A stretch of 64,000 bases of DNA from Vitellaria paradoxa (taxonomy: Eukaryota; Streptophyta; Magnoliopsida; Ericales; Sapotaceae): positions 32,621,453-32,685,452 of the forward strand of contig CM034243.1 of the NCBI GenBank assembly GCA_019916065.1, in the 5' to 3' direction. Position numbers and translations under genes: made by a program. Below are positions 22,188-34,012 of the stretch, piece by piece (within the stretch, counting starts at the first letter, position 1; the number at the start of each line of letters is the position of its first letter). The notes beneath the pieces were generated by a model that saw nothing but the letters and a program-made list of their open reading frames with translations, did not search any database and was not told the origin of the DNA.

Positions 22188-23381
22188 TAATTATTGAAAA
22201 AAGACTACATACATGATCTTTTTTCAAACCTCACGTAAATAGGAGACTCGTGGATCGTGCCATTTTTTTTTTTAATTAGTTGAAATAGTAGGGAAAAGGG
22301 ATTGAACTTATCTCTTCCCTCTCATTGTAGTTCGTCGATATTAAACGAAATGACAGGCATGCTGATAATTTAATTTTACTAACACAATTCAAAGTGGGAT
22401 TTGATCTCTGCATAAAATTCAGGAGTTATAAGTTATTAAAAATTAAAAGCATTATCTTTAATGATTTTTAAAAGTTTTCATATTTAGTAAGAAGTGAAAG
22501 GATACAAAAATAAAATTTTGAAATTAAGAAAAAATTAGTAATTTTCATCTTTAATACGAGTTTAAAGGAAATTAATCTATAATAAAAATAACATTGCAAT
22601 TGGTTTTGACTTTTGGAAATAACGAAGTGATCAGATGAACTTATTTTTTTATTTTTATTTTAACTTTTCAATAAGACAACGAATTTGAGCTTAGGTTCTG
22701 AAAATAACAAGGCAGGCTGAACCCAAAGCTGATAGGGCTCTTTGAACCAAAGTTGTTCCTTTGTTAAAAGATTGTTATGGCTGAAATGTTTGGAGTGACC
22801 AATTTGGTGAAAAATCTCTAATTTTTTTTTAATCTATCTTTTTTTTTTTCACTTTTCTCAAAATTTTTTCACACAAAAAATTTTTATTTTTTTAAACTTT
22901 CCCAACTTTTACCAAAATTTTCTAATTTTTCCAACTTTTATTCTTTAACTTTCTTAAAATTTTTTAACTTTTTACACTTTTTAAAAAATACACCAAATAT
23001 TCAATAATATAAAATTTATTTACTTTTTATTTTTTTGTTAAAATTTGACACTCCAAATAAGTACCTAAAAATGCTTTATTTATTTTTTTTATCTTCCCCA
23101 AATTAAAAAAGGGGGTGGCGTTTAATTAATTAATAAACAATAGTTCAAGCTTCCCAAATTGTCGATGGGGGCCAAACCTTACACACAATATTCATATTTC
23201 CCTTACCTAAACAGTACCTTTATGACTTCTAAAATGCGAATTACGGTTTTGTTTGGGAGGTGAGTCGGAGCGAGTTCGCGAATCCGCCCCCAACTCATCT
23301 GCCAAACACACCCTACAATAAAACCAGGAACCTACCACACTATTGCACTAAAAGGTAGACCCAGATTAGACAAAGTTATTT

Positions 23382-23413
<32 letters not shown>

Positions 23414-23416
23414 GTT
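22188..23416. other. Intergenic downstream of the CCT gene
   Basis: Contains a MITE-like segment (about 22790-23070) bounded by TTTGGAGTGACCAATTT and the inverted AAATTTGACACTCCAAAT. An (AT)n microsatellite at 23390-23413 begins only a few bases past the CCT gene stop codon and therefore probably lies in its 3' untranslated region. Confidence 0.5.
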
Positions 23417-23590
23417 TTAGGGGACTAGATTTGCTGAAATCGGGTCAAGAAAATTAATCCAATTCTCGTCGTCTTCGTCATCCACATGAATCCACTGCAG
23501 GTTTTGGTAGCTCTGCTCAATTTCATCATTCCTTGCAAATCGTCCTCTGATCCTTGGCCTACTGTCAGCCAACGTCTTCCGACATGCATA
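23417..23590 (-). CDS. CCT-motif gene, exon 3
   Basis: 57 codons plus TAA (23419-23417). It starts YACRKTLADSRPRIRGRF, the second and most conserved half of the CCT domain, and ends in an acidic tail and NFLDPISANLVP-like residues. The intron inside the CCT domain falls exactly between K and Y. Confidence 0.9.
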   Translation of the reverse strand, partial: YACRKTLADSRPRIRGRFARNDEIEQSYQNLQWIHVDDEDDENWINFLDPISANLVP

Positions 23591-26500
23591 CTGATTCATG
23601 AAAGAAAAATCCCCCGCCAAAAAAAAAAAAAAAAATTATTATTATCAATAACCTGACTAAAATTATGGGTTTTAATATTGATTTAATCAAGTTCATTACA
23701 AAAAAATAACGTTTCAGTGCATAAAATTTCTGCCCATCCAAGATTGAGTAGTGATTAGGGTTAATAGGTGCAGTCTTTACTGACCTCTCCATCCAACTAC
23801 GTGAATTAATACTACTGTTATTAGTGTAAAATTCACTATGGTTCCTCCAACTCAGAGGCGGACTGGGTACAAAGGCTGTCCCGAGCTGAAACTGGGGCAG
23901 TCCTGCCAGTCCAAGTCAATTTTTTTATTTTTTGTAATTTAAAAATTATTTTTTTAAATTTAATTTATTTAAAATTTTTGTAATTCAGCCCACTTTACCT
24001 TTAAATCCTTTATTCAGTCTAAATTTTTTGCAATTTAGCTTACGGTATCTTTAAAACTTTTGTTCAACCTAAACGAACTCCAAATTCTGAATACGCCTTG
24101 CTCCAAGTCCAAAAAATCAATATACCGCAGCCCTCAGTGAGCGACAATCAATTTCATCAAGTGATAATTAATATAACAGTGGGATGGATGAGAGAACGAA
24201 ACCTTGATCTTCTTGGTGAAGTTTCTCTGGTTTCTCTTGCTCTTGTATCTCTCAATCCTCTCCTTCTTCTCCTCTGGACTGTAACGACATGCCTTGCTCA
24301 TACAACCTTCGATGATAATGTTGTTCTCATTGGATAATGGGCTTTCTGATCTGTGGTAATGTTGAGCCATGTTAATCCTCTGCTTCACAAGAAATATATA
24401 TTATTACCCACGGTAAAGAAGTATGAAACCATGATAAAAAAAAAAAAAAATGGGCAAAGGGAAATATTATATTAATAGAGTTGTCTGGGTTTTGCTGCAG
24501 CTTATATATAAAGATTAGATGATCGCATGTGGCTGCTTTATGCAGCTAATTATAAAAACTGAGTAATCTTAGCTGGAGCTTATAATTAATTAAAGCTAAA
24601 ATTAGTGGTTGAGATATAACGTACGTGAAAGAAAGTACTGTAGAAGAAATTTAGAGGCCACAAAAAATTTTGATCATAAATGAGTTTGCCAGCCATGGTG
24701 TATTTGGTGGCTCACTTAATTTATCCAAACAATGTTAAACTTGGAAAACATATATATATATATCTATATATATATATATATATATATTTGTATTAAAAAT
24801 GTTCATATAAAATAAAATAGCCTGAGAGAATTGCAACTTTAAGGTAGCATTCTTAAGGCATATCTACTGGATTCTCTGTGCAAGGGATCGATATACTATT
24901 TTAAGAAAATAAAATTAATAGGAAAGTAGATTTTTTTTTTGGGGGTCATTTATCATATTTTTTAGCCTTTCTAAAATAGAGAACATGTAGTGGGGTGTGC
25001 AATGGGTGAGGTTGGGCTCGACTCATTAATTTTTTAAAATTCTTAAATTCGATCTATTAATCTGCTAAATTTTAAAATTTTAATTTATTATTGTTTTTTT
25101 ATAAAATTTTTTTATATATTATATTTATATTTTGCTATTATTTTTAAATATATTCTATATCCTTTTTTTTTTTTAGCTTTTTTAAACATTAATGGGTAAT
25201 CCTTTTGTTTTCTAAATATTAATGGGTAACCTTTTTGACATGTTTCAAGAAATACCAATTTAACTTTTTTAACGGGTTAGGTCAAATTCGGCTCATTAAT
25301 TCTTTATCCTAACCCTAATCCGAGATCACCAAACTTGATCCGTTAAGAAGTTAATAAGTTGGGTTGTGCAAAAAGCGGGAGTTATATTTAGTCCCATGAT
25401 ATTAATGCAGGATCCAAATGCATTCACGTGAATATGTCTAAACTATTAAATTTTAATTTAACAGTCTTAATTGCAAATTATGAAACTAACATGCCTTTGT
25501 GATGTTAGCCCCAAATCCAGGTTGCACACATCTAACCTGTACTATACTCCCCTATCTCCCCTAAGATATTTTAATATGAGAAAAATATTTTATTTTTTAT
25601 TCTATTCAATTTTTTGAAAAAAAAAAAAACAATGAAGAGAAATTTAATGGTTTAAGAAATGAATATTTTAACGCAAATAAATAGGTTTAAGAAAATTATT
25701 GTAGGATCAGGTAGATAGAGAAGTTGTTTAATTACCTAGAGAAGTTAGATAGAGAAGTTATAATCATCACAAATTCTAATTACAAAAATAATACCAACTC
25801 ATCTCTCTAATGGGATTTTATGTGGTTTAAAAAATTTACAGGAAAAGAAATTTGCAAAGCTACCCATAGTTGGAACATGGCACAGGAGAAGGATAAGTGA
25901 GTTGACACTACTACAACTACTTCTACAACAACTAGGTAATCAGGGAATCGCATGATGTGACAAAACCTGCCCAGAAAACTACAAAGTGCAACTCAAATCG
26001 CATAATTCAGGCAGCTTGACTAGTGACCAAAATTTCGAGCAACTAATAATTAATATTATTGATCCCTTGCTTTGCCCAACCCAAGGTCCCTGCCAGTGAA
26101 ATACCTTGTGAGTGAGAATGTTTACACATGTCAAATTTGGGCGCATTCAATCCTAGTGATAATTACTTTTTTTTTTTTTTTTATGTTAGCAAGTAAAAAT
26201 AATGTTAAATATTGTTCATTTAAAATAAAATTACACAATCAATAGTTTTCTTATAGTCTAATTCATGATTATACGAGTAGTAGTACTAAGGAAAAATATA
26301 TTTAAGAAAAAGTAACTCTAATATTATTTTAATTAATTGATGATGGATTAAATTTAAATATCAATATATTAAATTGATTTTAATAAATTAATACATTATT
26401 ACCACGCTACTAATAAGATTAATATCATTTTTGTAATTTAATAAAAACATTAAAAATAATAAGAGTCATGTTATGGTTATAATATTAAATTTTTTTTTGT

Positions 26501-27452
26501 CAAAAATGAAATATATGTGAGTTTATCACTTTAGAAAAATTTGTAAATTAATTTTTATTATCACATAAATACTTGAGACAGACGTAATCTTGGGTCGTCC
26601 TAGGCTATAATTGGAGTACGCTGGCCTACACAAAAAATTTTAGTTCAAAAATTATATATATTTTTTAAATTTAGTTCACCTTAAATTATATAACCCCACC
26701 AACTCACTTTGTCATTGAGTCTTTTATTTAATCTAAAATATTATAACTTAACTCATTTTATCTATCAATCTATTATTTAGTTATCGTCACTTTAAATTTT
26801 AGGTCCGTTTTTTGGTTGTTATCATTATCATGCTTCTTTTTACTATAAAATACTATTGATAATAATTTTTGTTTTTTTTTTTTTTTTGTTTTTGGGTAAA
26901 GTGTGATAGAATAGCATATTCATTTCTTAAATAATAAATATAATAAAATTGGTTGAGCCAAAAAAAAAAGTACAAAAATCAAGAGACGGCTGAGAACTCA
27001 TCACCACAGTGATCATTTACTCTACTTTTTATGTCATTTGGAAACCTAACCTGCAAATCGCCGGCACTAGAAACCCTTCTCACCGGACTATTCTCCGACT
27101 CCACGAACTCCGGAAGGGACGACGTCGTTGAGAAGACCTGACCAAACCCATTAATATTCTTCTGATGAAACGATTGAGTGCTGCTCACGCTCTGCTCTAT
27201 CAGACTCGGCGTCGCAGCCGCCGAGTAGCTCGTCAGCGAACTCGGAGACCCATAACTACTGCAGCCGCTGCTGCTGTAGCCTACCTCCGACTTTGGCGCC
27301 GCCGCCATTGGGTCCAACTCGTTGCCTGCAGCAGGTATGACCAGCGGCGGATGCAGTGATGAAAAATTCGGCTGCGCCGTCGGCACGTCGAGTAAATTAG
27401 GAAAATGGCCGGCGAAGTAGGCTGAAGCGTAATGGTAATTGTCTCCGTACAT
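23417..27452 (-). CDS. CCT-motif family regulator (single CCT domain, CMF type), three exons
   Basis: Nuclear regulator of the plant CCT-motif family, related by its C-terminal domain to CONSTANS-like proteins. Joined exons 27452-27051, 24379-24203 and 23590-23417 give 134 + 59 + 57 = 250 residues, all phase-0 junctions: CAG|GTTAGG to GCAG|AGGATT, then AAG|GTTTCG to TCAG|TATGCA. The N-terminus starts MYGDNYHYASAYF, the middle is Ser-rich (about 78-125), and a RRVSSAGDLQ-type stretch precedes exon 2. The CCT domain covers about residues 173-214, with the basic RYKSKRNQRNFTKKIK then YACRKTLADSRPRIRGRFAR. An acidic tail (DDEDDE) follows. No B-box zinc finger or response-regulator domain is present, so it is CMF type. 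The start at 27452 is preferred: an in-frame Met at 27575 would translate a (CT)n leader, whereas MYG is the expected family start. Its precise role is unknown; relatives act in sugar, light or flowering responses. Confidence 0.9.
24203..24379 (-). CDS. CCT-motif gene, exon 2
   Basis: 59 codons from RINMAQHYHRSES to FTKKIK, acceptor AG at 24381-24380 and donor GT at 24202-24201. It carries the first half of the CCT domain, including the basic stretch. Confidence 0.9.
24380..27050 (-). other. Intron 1 of the CCT-motif gene
   Basis: 2671 bp, long beside the 612-bp intron 2. It contains an (AT)n tract (about 24751-24787). A degraded hAT-like fragment (about 24994-25375) starts GGGGTGTGCAATGGG and later has AGTTGGGTTGTGCAAAA. 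Otherwise the sequence is AT-rich. No other gene is visible in it. Confidence 0.7.
27051..27452 (-). CDS. CCT-motif gene, exon 1
   Basis: 134 codons from ATG (27452-27450) to DLQ, donor GT at 27050-27049. It encodes the Ser/Pro-rich N-terminal region. Reading through the donor gives 23 further codons to a stop, which are intron translation. Confidence 0.9.
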
Positions 27453-27640
27453 GGCGCCTGGTGGTAGTGTTTCCTTCGGTTTTGGGCCCTTTGATTGGGT
27501 ATATGAGAGAGAGAGAGAGAGAGAGAGGTTGAAACGTGATGGAAGGTTGAAGAAGACACAGACACTGGTTTGCACTTAAAGAGGTGGGACGAGCTGGTGT
27601 CTGACGTGGAGGGTGACGTCACCCCTTACAATACGTTGAC
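27453..27640 (-). promoter_or_regulatory. CCT gene leader and proximal promoter with bZIP-type sites
   Basis: A (GA)n run on the plus strand (27505-27527; CT on the transcribed sense) lies in the probable leader. Farther upstream are TGACGTGG (27602-27609) and the perfect palindrome GGTGACGTCACC (27612-27623), only 2 bp apart. They are followed by a GTTGACTT W-box-like core (27635-27642). TGACG/ACGT elements are classical plant bZIP/TGA sites. Regulation through them is an inference. Confidence 0.6.
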
Positions 27641-28092
27641 TTTGCCCCCACATTGGAATCTCCCTTTCATTTTCTGTGCTATTTATTTTTGTTTTTTGTT
27701 TTTTTAGAATAAAGTACTAAGCGTATTTAAATAAGTTAATGCCGTTAATTGCCAAAAAAAAAAAAAAAAAGTTAATGCCGTTGCGGGAGTGTTTAGAATA
27801 CAGGAAAAATGTAATACGTTATTTATTTTTTTGACGTTGGGAAGAAAATTTTAAATTTTGATTTTGATTTTTTATTCGAATATTTCAATTGTTTAAAGAA
27901 ATTAAAATATTTTAGATAATTCAATTTGAAAAAAAAATCAAATAAAAATCTAATCATATATGTTAACATGATATTTACTGGTAATAGAATTTAGTAAGAC
28001 CAAGGGATTCGTATTATTTTGACAGCGGCCTTCAACCGGCCCCCCCTCACCCTTTCGTTGATAGAAATATTACTTACTTTTTTTAATATTAA
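27641..28092. other. Upstream region of the CCT gene
   Basis: AT-rich with a perfect A17 run near 27753. Short TTAATGCCGTT repeats flank that run (27737-27747 and 27771-27781). No other gene was found. Confidence 0.5.
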
Positions 28093-28948
28093 GGGCCCGT
28101 TTGGCGTAATAAAATGTGATAAAAATTTTTGAAAATCTCTATTACATTTTTATATATTCTTATTCGAAAAAAATTCAATATCTTTTAAAAAAATCAATAA
28201 CTGGAATTTAGTTAATTAAATAGCAAAAATTTTTTTACTATTCTCACAACGGACTCCTAACTTACCGAATAACATCCATTTAACTAATTTTTCTGAGATC
28301 GTTTAGACGGATTATAAAAATTATTTCGATAAATTCACATTACTAACTCCTGCCAAACGGATTGTAACAACCGTTCTGATACCAGCCCACTTCTTGACTT
28401 CGTCCAAACGACTCGCGCAACCCGATCGAAACCATTTGCTGAGCACATTTGGGGTTCAGACAACAAAGGCACTGGATCCATGGAATACAATCAATGAAAA
28501 GTATTTTTCTCTCCATCCCAACATATGGGTGTAAAAAGAAAAAAAAAAAAAAAAAAACTTCTTAACCTATTCACGCTTATTTTAAAAAGAGAAGTCGAGA
28601 AATTTCAAAACCCAAGACTTACATGGCCAATACAAGCTTCCAACGACAAAAAATAAAAATAAAAAGTACAAATGAAAGGAAATCTGAAGAAATACATTTC
28701 AATTTGAGCACAAGAAGAACAAACGATGTGAAATGGTGGCGTTTCGAGTCCGGTTTGGTCTGCAAAGAAGGCGTGACTGATACAAAATTTTGAATTCGTC
28801 CAAACAGAAATCTAATCCGTTAGAAGAGAAATGCTACTGTTTATCTTCAAAAAATACAGTTTGAGATGTATGCACCAAATACAAAAAACCTTCACAAACT
28901 ACATTTTTTGTTATTTTTAGTTGTTTTATGCTGCACCAAACAGATCTT
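28093..28948 (+). mobile_element. MITE family B copy with a nested insertion
   Basis: The outer parts (28093-28375 and 28740-28948) match the continuous 490-bp copy at 21699-22187. Termini are GGGCCCGTTTGGCGTAAT and the complement of a GTTTGGTGCAGCAT end. Between them lies an unrelated 364-bp segment (28376-28739) flanked by CGTT on both sides. The segment starts CTGATACCAGCCC and contains a run of about 19 A; its class is unknown. Confidence 0.65.
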
Positions 28949-29600
28949 AATTTGTCCTATTAAGATAGTGTTTGACACACATTACAAAATTAAACAATTT
29001 CATCTTTTTCAACGTTTTTTACTAAAATTTACCAAATATTTTTCAACTTTTATAAATTTTTATTAAATACTAATTTTTTAAAATAATTATCAAATACTAA
29101 TTTTTTAAAATAATAAAATGTGCAATACTAAAATAAAAATTACAAAAAAATTTATTCTTTTTGACACTCCAAATGTAGATTAAAACCAAAATAACTTTCC
29201 CATCATTTCCAATAAAAGTAAAAATGCAGAATTCCTTCATTATTATCACGTATAATCTTTATTTATTTATTTATTTATTTATTTATTTCTCTTGGATAAA
29301 AGAACTATGTTCATTGGAGTTACCTGGCCTTTAAAGGTTAATCATTCCATCCACTTGCAAAAAAACAATTAACTCTTTCTCTAATTAAGTTATTTAGACC
29401 TTAGGAGTTACATAATCTCGAATGTTATTACCTCTGATGCGTAGACTAAATAATACGATACAAACAAAAGTTCCTAGATTCATGGAATCGAGTGTGCAAA
29501 ACGGGATTGGGCTCAAGATTGGCCTTCATGGAATCCATCTGATTTTTATTGGTTCTAAAAAATTGGAATTAGAATTCAATCTGAAGTTCAATTCAACTTG
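28949..29600. other. Intergenic, MITE debris
   Basis: About 28975-29175 is bounded by GTGTTTGACACAC and GACACTCCAAATG, suggesting another degraded inverted-repeat element. A (TTTA)n microsatellite lies at 29263-29288. No gene was found. Confidence 0.45.
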
Positions 29601-30853
29601 TGTTAGATAAAAACAAAAAATATAAAAGAAGGAAAAAAAAAAAAAAAAAAAACTATGCATGTTTCTGCATCACATTATGAGAATGAAATACCAAATAGAA
29701 TAGAACACAAATTCTATATATCTATTCTAATTAATCTCTAAGTACTTATTCTTATTAAACTTTACACTTTATGTACAAATATATCAGAATCATATTAGAC
29801 ATATATTAACATCTCCCCCCAAACTTAATGTGGTATAGCAGAAACCACTTGAGTTTGGAGACTAATAACTAGCTGAAGGTGAAACCGGACTGAACCGACT
29901 AAAGGTGAAACTAGATGAAAGCCATGAAGTCATGTGCAATGGACTGAAGCGGCTGAACGCGAAACCGAATGAAGAGCAGTGGCATGAAAGCCGAGCGCGA
30001 GTTGCAGGAGTTGGAGGAGGTCACGATGGAAGATTTGGCATTTGGGCTAAACTGCATGAGCTAACATAGTCCAGAGTGGCGGGGCTTAGAAGTATAGTTT
30101 GAGGTGAAGCAAGTAGAAGAGCTAGAGGTGCAAGGGCATGCGTGGAAGGGCCAGAGGTGTGAAAGAAGGCACGATGCATGGCCGAATTCGCAAGTGGAAA
30201 CGCGTTGAATGACTAGAAGCGTGAGGAGAAGCACATTTAAAAGCCAAAAGCATAAGGTTGAAAGCGCGAGGAAGCGCATTGAAAGGCCTCCAATAAAGAG
30301 ACTGTGGTCTCCAATAGAGAAATTGAAATAGCAATGGTATCCAACAAATAAACTGAAGTAGTAATGGGCCTCCAACAAAGATACTAAAGTAGCAAGAACT
30401 ATCTCCAAAAAAGAGACTAGAAATTTAGGGTTTTCAAGAAAACTAGACATGGGATAAGTAAAAGTAATATAAAGTTGGGTAAAGTTGATGGGTTGTCAAT
30501 GAATGTTGGATCATGGAGAATTGAAACCACGTGGGTTGCCAAATTGAACGGAGTCGGTCGCCGAACTTGCGTAGTGGTCGCCGAATTTAATGAGGCCTAA
30601 TCTATTCAGGATTGAAAAGCATAGACTCTAATACCATGTTAAATAAAAGAAAGAAAAGAATAGAAAATTGTGTATATTTCTGTATTTTATTGTAATGAGG
30701 AATTAACCCTATTTATAGGGTGAGAATGAGAAAACAAATAGAATGGAACACAAATTTTTTATACATGTTCTAATCAAACTCTAATATACCTATTTTAACT
30801 AAACTCTATATATTATGTAGAAATATATCAGAATCATATTAAATATATTAACA
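29601..30853 (-). mobile_element. TRIM-like LTR element 1, minus orientation
   Basis: Two direct repeats with Copia-style termini (TGTTA...TAACA) at 29601-29811 (211 bp) and 30637-30853 (217 bp) enclose 825 bp. Read on the minus strand, a methionine-tRNA-type primer-binding site TGGTATTAGAGTC abuts the 5' LTR (30636-30624), and a polypurine tract AAGTTTGGGGGGAGA (29826-29812) precedes the 3' LTR. The 5' LTR has CCCTATAAATAGGG, a TATA box that the other LTR has lost. No gag or pol motif is present; a 129-codon frame (30061-30450) covers an imperfect internal repeat and resembles nothing known. No matching target duplication was found, so the ends may have suffered recombination. Confidence 0.8.
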
Positions 30854-32505
30854 GTTTTAGGGTAGGAAAATAATATTATAATTAGTATAAAAAAAATTAG
30901 GTTATTTTAGATCAGTGACAGAAATGTCAAATCAAAATCGAATCGATAAAAATTAAATTTATATCTTTAAGAACTCAAAATTGAATCAAATTCTTTTTAG
31001 AATCAAACCGACCTGAAGAAGTGGAATTGATATAGTATTTTATCCTGGGAGAAAAAGTCATTCCAGGAGATAGTTTGTGAAATGGCTTGATCACTTTCAA
31101 ATCTAATAGGGAGTCACATACATTGGTCAAACAACGAAACTCTGATAGAAACTGCCGTTTCCAATGTGGTCCAATGCATCTCTTTGCAGTTTGTGCAAGA
31201 AATTAATTAAATTTGGCCTCAGGAGACATTGATCGATGTAGCACCATCTCGCACTTTGACAACATACTAAACAAGGCCCCACCACTTTTGAATTTGGGAA
31301 GAAAAGGTTAGCTAACTACTAACTATTATTATTAATTTTTTTTTTTTTGTGCGCGCGATTAGAAATGAAAAAAAAAAATTTAACTTTTGAATAGGTACTT
31401 TTTTTAATTTTTTGCTAATTTAATATTTTTGTCTTTTATGATTTAAAAAAAATTAAAAATATAAGAGGATAAATTTGATCATTTAAAAAAAAAAACTAGC
31501 TAAAAGCTATCACTGTAGTTATGAAATGGAACACGTAGAGAGAGAGAGAGAGAGATTGATTAGAGTATAAATAATTAGTGATGTGCATGTGAGGAGCATA
31601 AAATCCATCATTGGCATTAGGTTAGGCATGTTTAGTTTAGGGTATAATCATCATTAGTATGACAGCAGGGCCCAAAGTTCCTAATTTGGATGTCTAAATC
31701 TTCTACAAAGTAGTGTTTGGTTATCAACTGTGCTTAATTGTCCAGAGTTTACCCATTCCCAAAATTGGTCTGATCATTCAGTTGTGAGTTGTGACATCAT
31801 AAGATCTATAATTAAGCTCGTTTAATTTATTTTCTTTCCCTCTGTTTTGGTGCATGCATAGATAAGCTCATTTCCTGTTTAAGCTCTAGCTTGCTGTAAT
31901 TCTACTCTCTCTTGAAATTATAGCGAAAAATCAAGTTTTGCGTACAAGTTACAACAAAGTTAATTTGGTCACGAGTTTGAAAACTTTATGAGCATGAGTG
32001 CGGAAACTTTTGATCAAGATTATCGGAAAGGAAAGTGAATAGATGGTAATTATTTTTCACCCCTTCCGGTCTTCCCAAGCAATACAAATCCTTTCACCTC
32101 CATTCAATTATTTTCAAACAAAAGCTTAAAACAAAAGGGGTGTGTTTGTTCACGGGACATCAATGCAGAACTGGAGTGGCAGTCCACCTTTCTTGACCAG
32201 TTTGGCTATAATCTCGTATTTGATTTATGGTATTGTATATTTAGATTGGACTTTATATCTCCAAAATGGTGAATATGCTATTTTCTAGGGGGATTGGGAT
32301 GATATATCTCTCATTCTTGAATTTATTTCCCGTCAAAATTTAAATTTCAAAATTATTTCCTGTCGTATCTTGTATCAAATCACATCATTTATCTTACTTT
32401 ATATTCCATCAATCAGACACTAAAAAAAATCCTATATAAAATAATTAATCATATATTATATCTAATCTCATATATTATCTATGATATTTCTTACTAATCA
32501 TCTAA

Positions 32506-32537
<32 letters not shown>

Positions 32538-32661
32538 GATGTCTCAACGTACCTCGACTAATTCTTGGGGGTCCTGAAATTAATGACCGGGTGAATCTCT
32601 AGTGGTCATGAGGAGACTCAAAACCAATCATCTAATTTCTCTAATCAAACATATCAAGGAA
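30854..32661. other. Intergenic, nothing recognised
   Basis: AT-rich with (GA)n at about 31540-31555 and (CT)n at about 32507-32532. No gene-like frame was found on either strand. Confidence 0.55.
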
Positions 32662-32866
32662 CGGTGGCGGATTCAGGATTTATAATTAGTAGGGGCAAAA
32701 TTACATTTTTAAGGTAAATAAGAATGAAAATAAAAATATAGTAGGGGTAACATATAAGAAAAAATGTAATTTATAAGAAAAATAACTAAATTAATGGACT
32801 TCAATATAATTTTTCATGTAAACGGAAACAAGTGCCCCGCTGGACCCTAGTTGGGTCCGCCCCTGC
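32662..32866. mobile_element. Small DNA element with 7-bp target duplication
   Basis: A 205-bp stretch starting CGGTGGCGGATTCAGG and ending GGTCCGCCCCTGC, i.e. loosely inverted termini. It is flanked by CAAGGAA (32655-32661 and 32867-32873; 8 bp with one mismatch). The start sequence is echoed near 18785 (GATTTATAATTAGT shared). It is non-coding, and a hAT-like origin is likely from the target size. Confidence 0.6.
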
Positions 32867-33625
32867 CAAGGAATATATGCTCGACTCAATTGCCATACAC
32901 AATGATGCATGCTTTGACAAGTCTCTAAAAAATAAATAAAAAATCATGTATAGATAGCCACAAGAGTGGAGACCCCTGCAGAGCATCTCCTGTATAAGTA
33001 GGTCCTCGAGAATCATCTATATCACTTCAAACGGGTATATCTATCTTTCCACTGTCCTTTGAGAGAAACTCATGATCTGAGTCACAAAAATGATCATCAC
33101 GTAGACTTATGTGCTTGTTAGTGCACAAGGTAACTAACGAAGAGTTCCTTATGTTTCCTTCTTTGGTCGGTCAATAACCAAGTCCTTGAAAGGAAATGGC
33201 CAATCAGAACGGAATTTTGTAGTGAGCCTCTTGGATGGGCAATGAAAATTTGGACCCAGCAAGCAGTGGAACTTAGCCCTGGATACGGTATCTGGTGGCA
33301 GTAGGATTTCGGGTGCATTTAGAGGTACAAGATTTAGTAAATTTTTAGTATGTTTTTGTCAAAAATTACTAGTTGTAATTTTTGATATGGTTGGTGAAAC
33401 AAGTAGCAATTTTCAGTAATTTTTATTGTAACTTTTAATGTTTGGTAACTATTGATAATTTTTAGTAATTGTTGACAAATGTTAATAAGTTTTAGTAATT
33501 TGTTAGTTGAGAAGTTACTGTAACAGAGCGGAAAAATTTAGTGTTTTGCTGAACACCAACATTGCAACTTTTGGCTGATTTATGCACAAAATTATGCTTC
33601 CAAATGGGCTCTGATTGTTAATTAA
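32867..33625. other. Intergenic, nothing recognised
   Basis: The stretch 33040-33320 is less AT-rich and contains a 66-codon minus frame without resemblance to known proteins. After it come TTTTAGTAATT-type degenerate repeats, typical of the MITE tails in this window. Confidence 0.45.
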
Positions 33626-33764
33626 GGGGCATTTAGAGTTTCAAAAAAATTAAAAAAAAAAAAGATGAAAGTTGGTGTTGAAATGATGTAAAAGTAACAC
33701 GTGACGAAATTTAGTTAAAAGTAATTGAAATCTTTTGAAAAATTTTCAGGTTTCAAACGCCTCC
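33626..33764 (+). mobile_element. MITE related to the 13208-13362 element
   Basis: Starts GGGGCATTTAGAGTTTC and ends GGTTTCAAACGCCTCC, with a similar interior (GATGTAAAA followed by a T-G-rich tail). About 140 bp, non-coding. The target duplication is not clear. Confidence 0.55.
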
Positions 33765-34012
33765 TTCTTGTAACGCACTCACGATAACACTGCGTTCTAT
33801 TTCTATTTGCGTACCGTATCAACATAAATATTGTCCACTGTGCCTCACGGTGCCAATCAACCAACTTAATTGATGTTCTATGTCCCCAGAGAAGGCGTAT
33901 GTATATTTTCTTTATAATTGCCTCTGAATAGTACGCGCATTATGCAAGTTGCAATCCTGATCTAATGGTTTCTTCAACGACTTCCCTTCGCATTAGAAAG
34001 GAAGATGGAAAG

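Noticed and set aside
27453..27575. Upstream in-frame Met (27575) as start of the CCT protein
   Set aside because: The extra 41 residues translate the (CT)n leader into LSLSLS; the MYG start at 27452 fits the family.
27281..27622. 113-codon minus frame overlapping exon 1 of the CCT gene
   Set aside because: Different frame of the same exon and leader; Ser/Arg-rich by composition only.
30061..30450. 129-codon minus-strand frame as a membrane protein gene
   Set aside because: It lies wholly inside the TRIM-like element and partly translates an imperfect internal repeat of CCAACAAAGA-type units.
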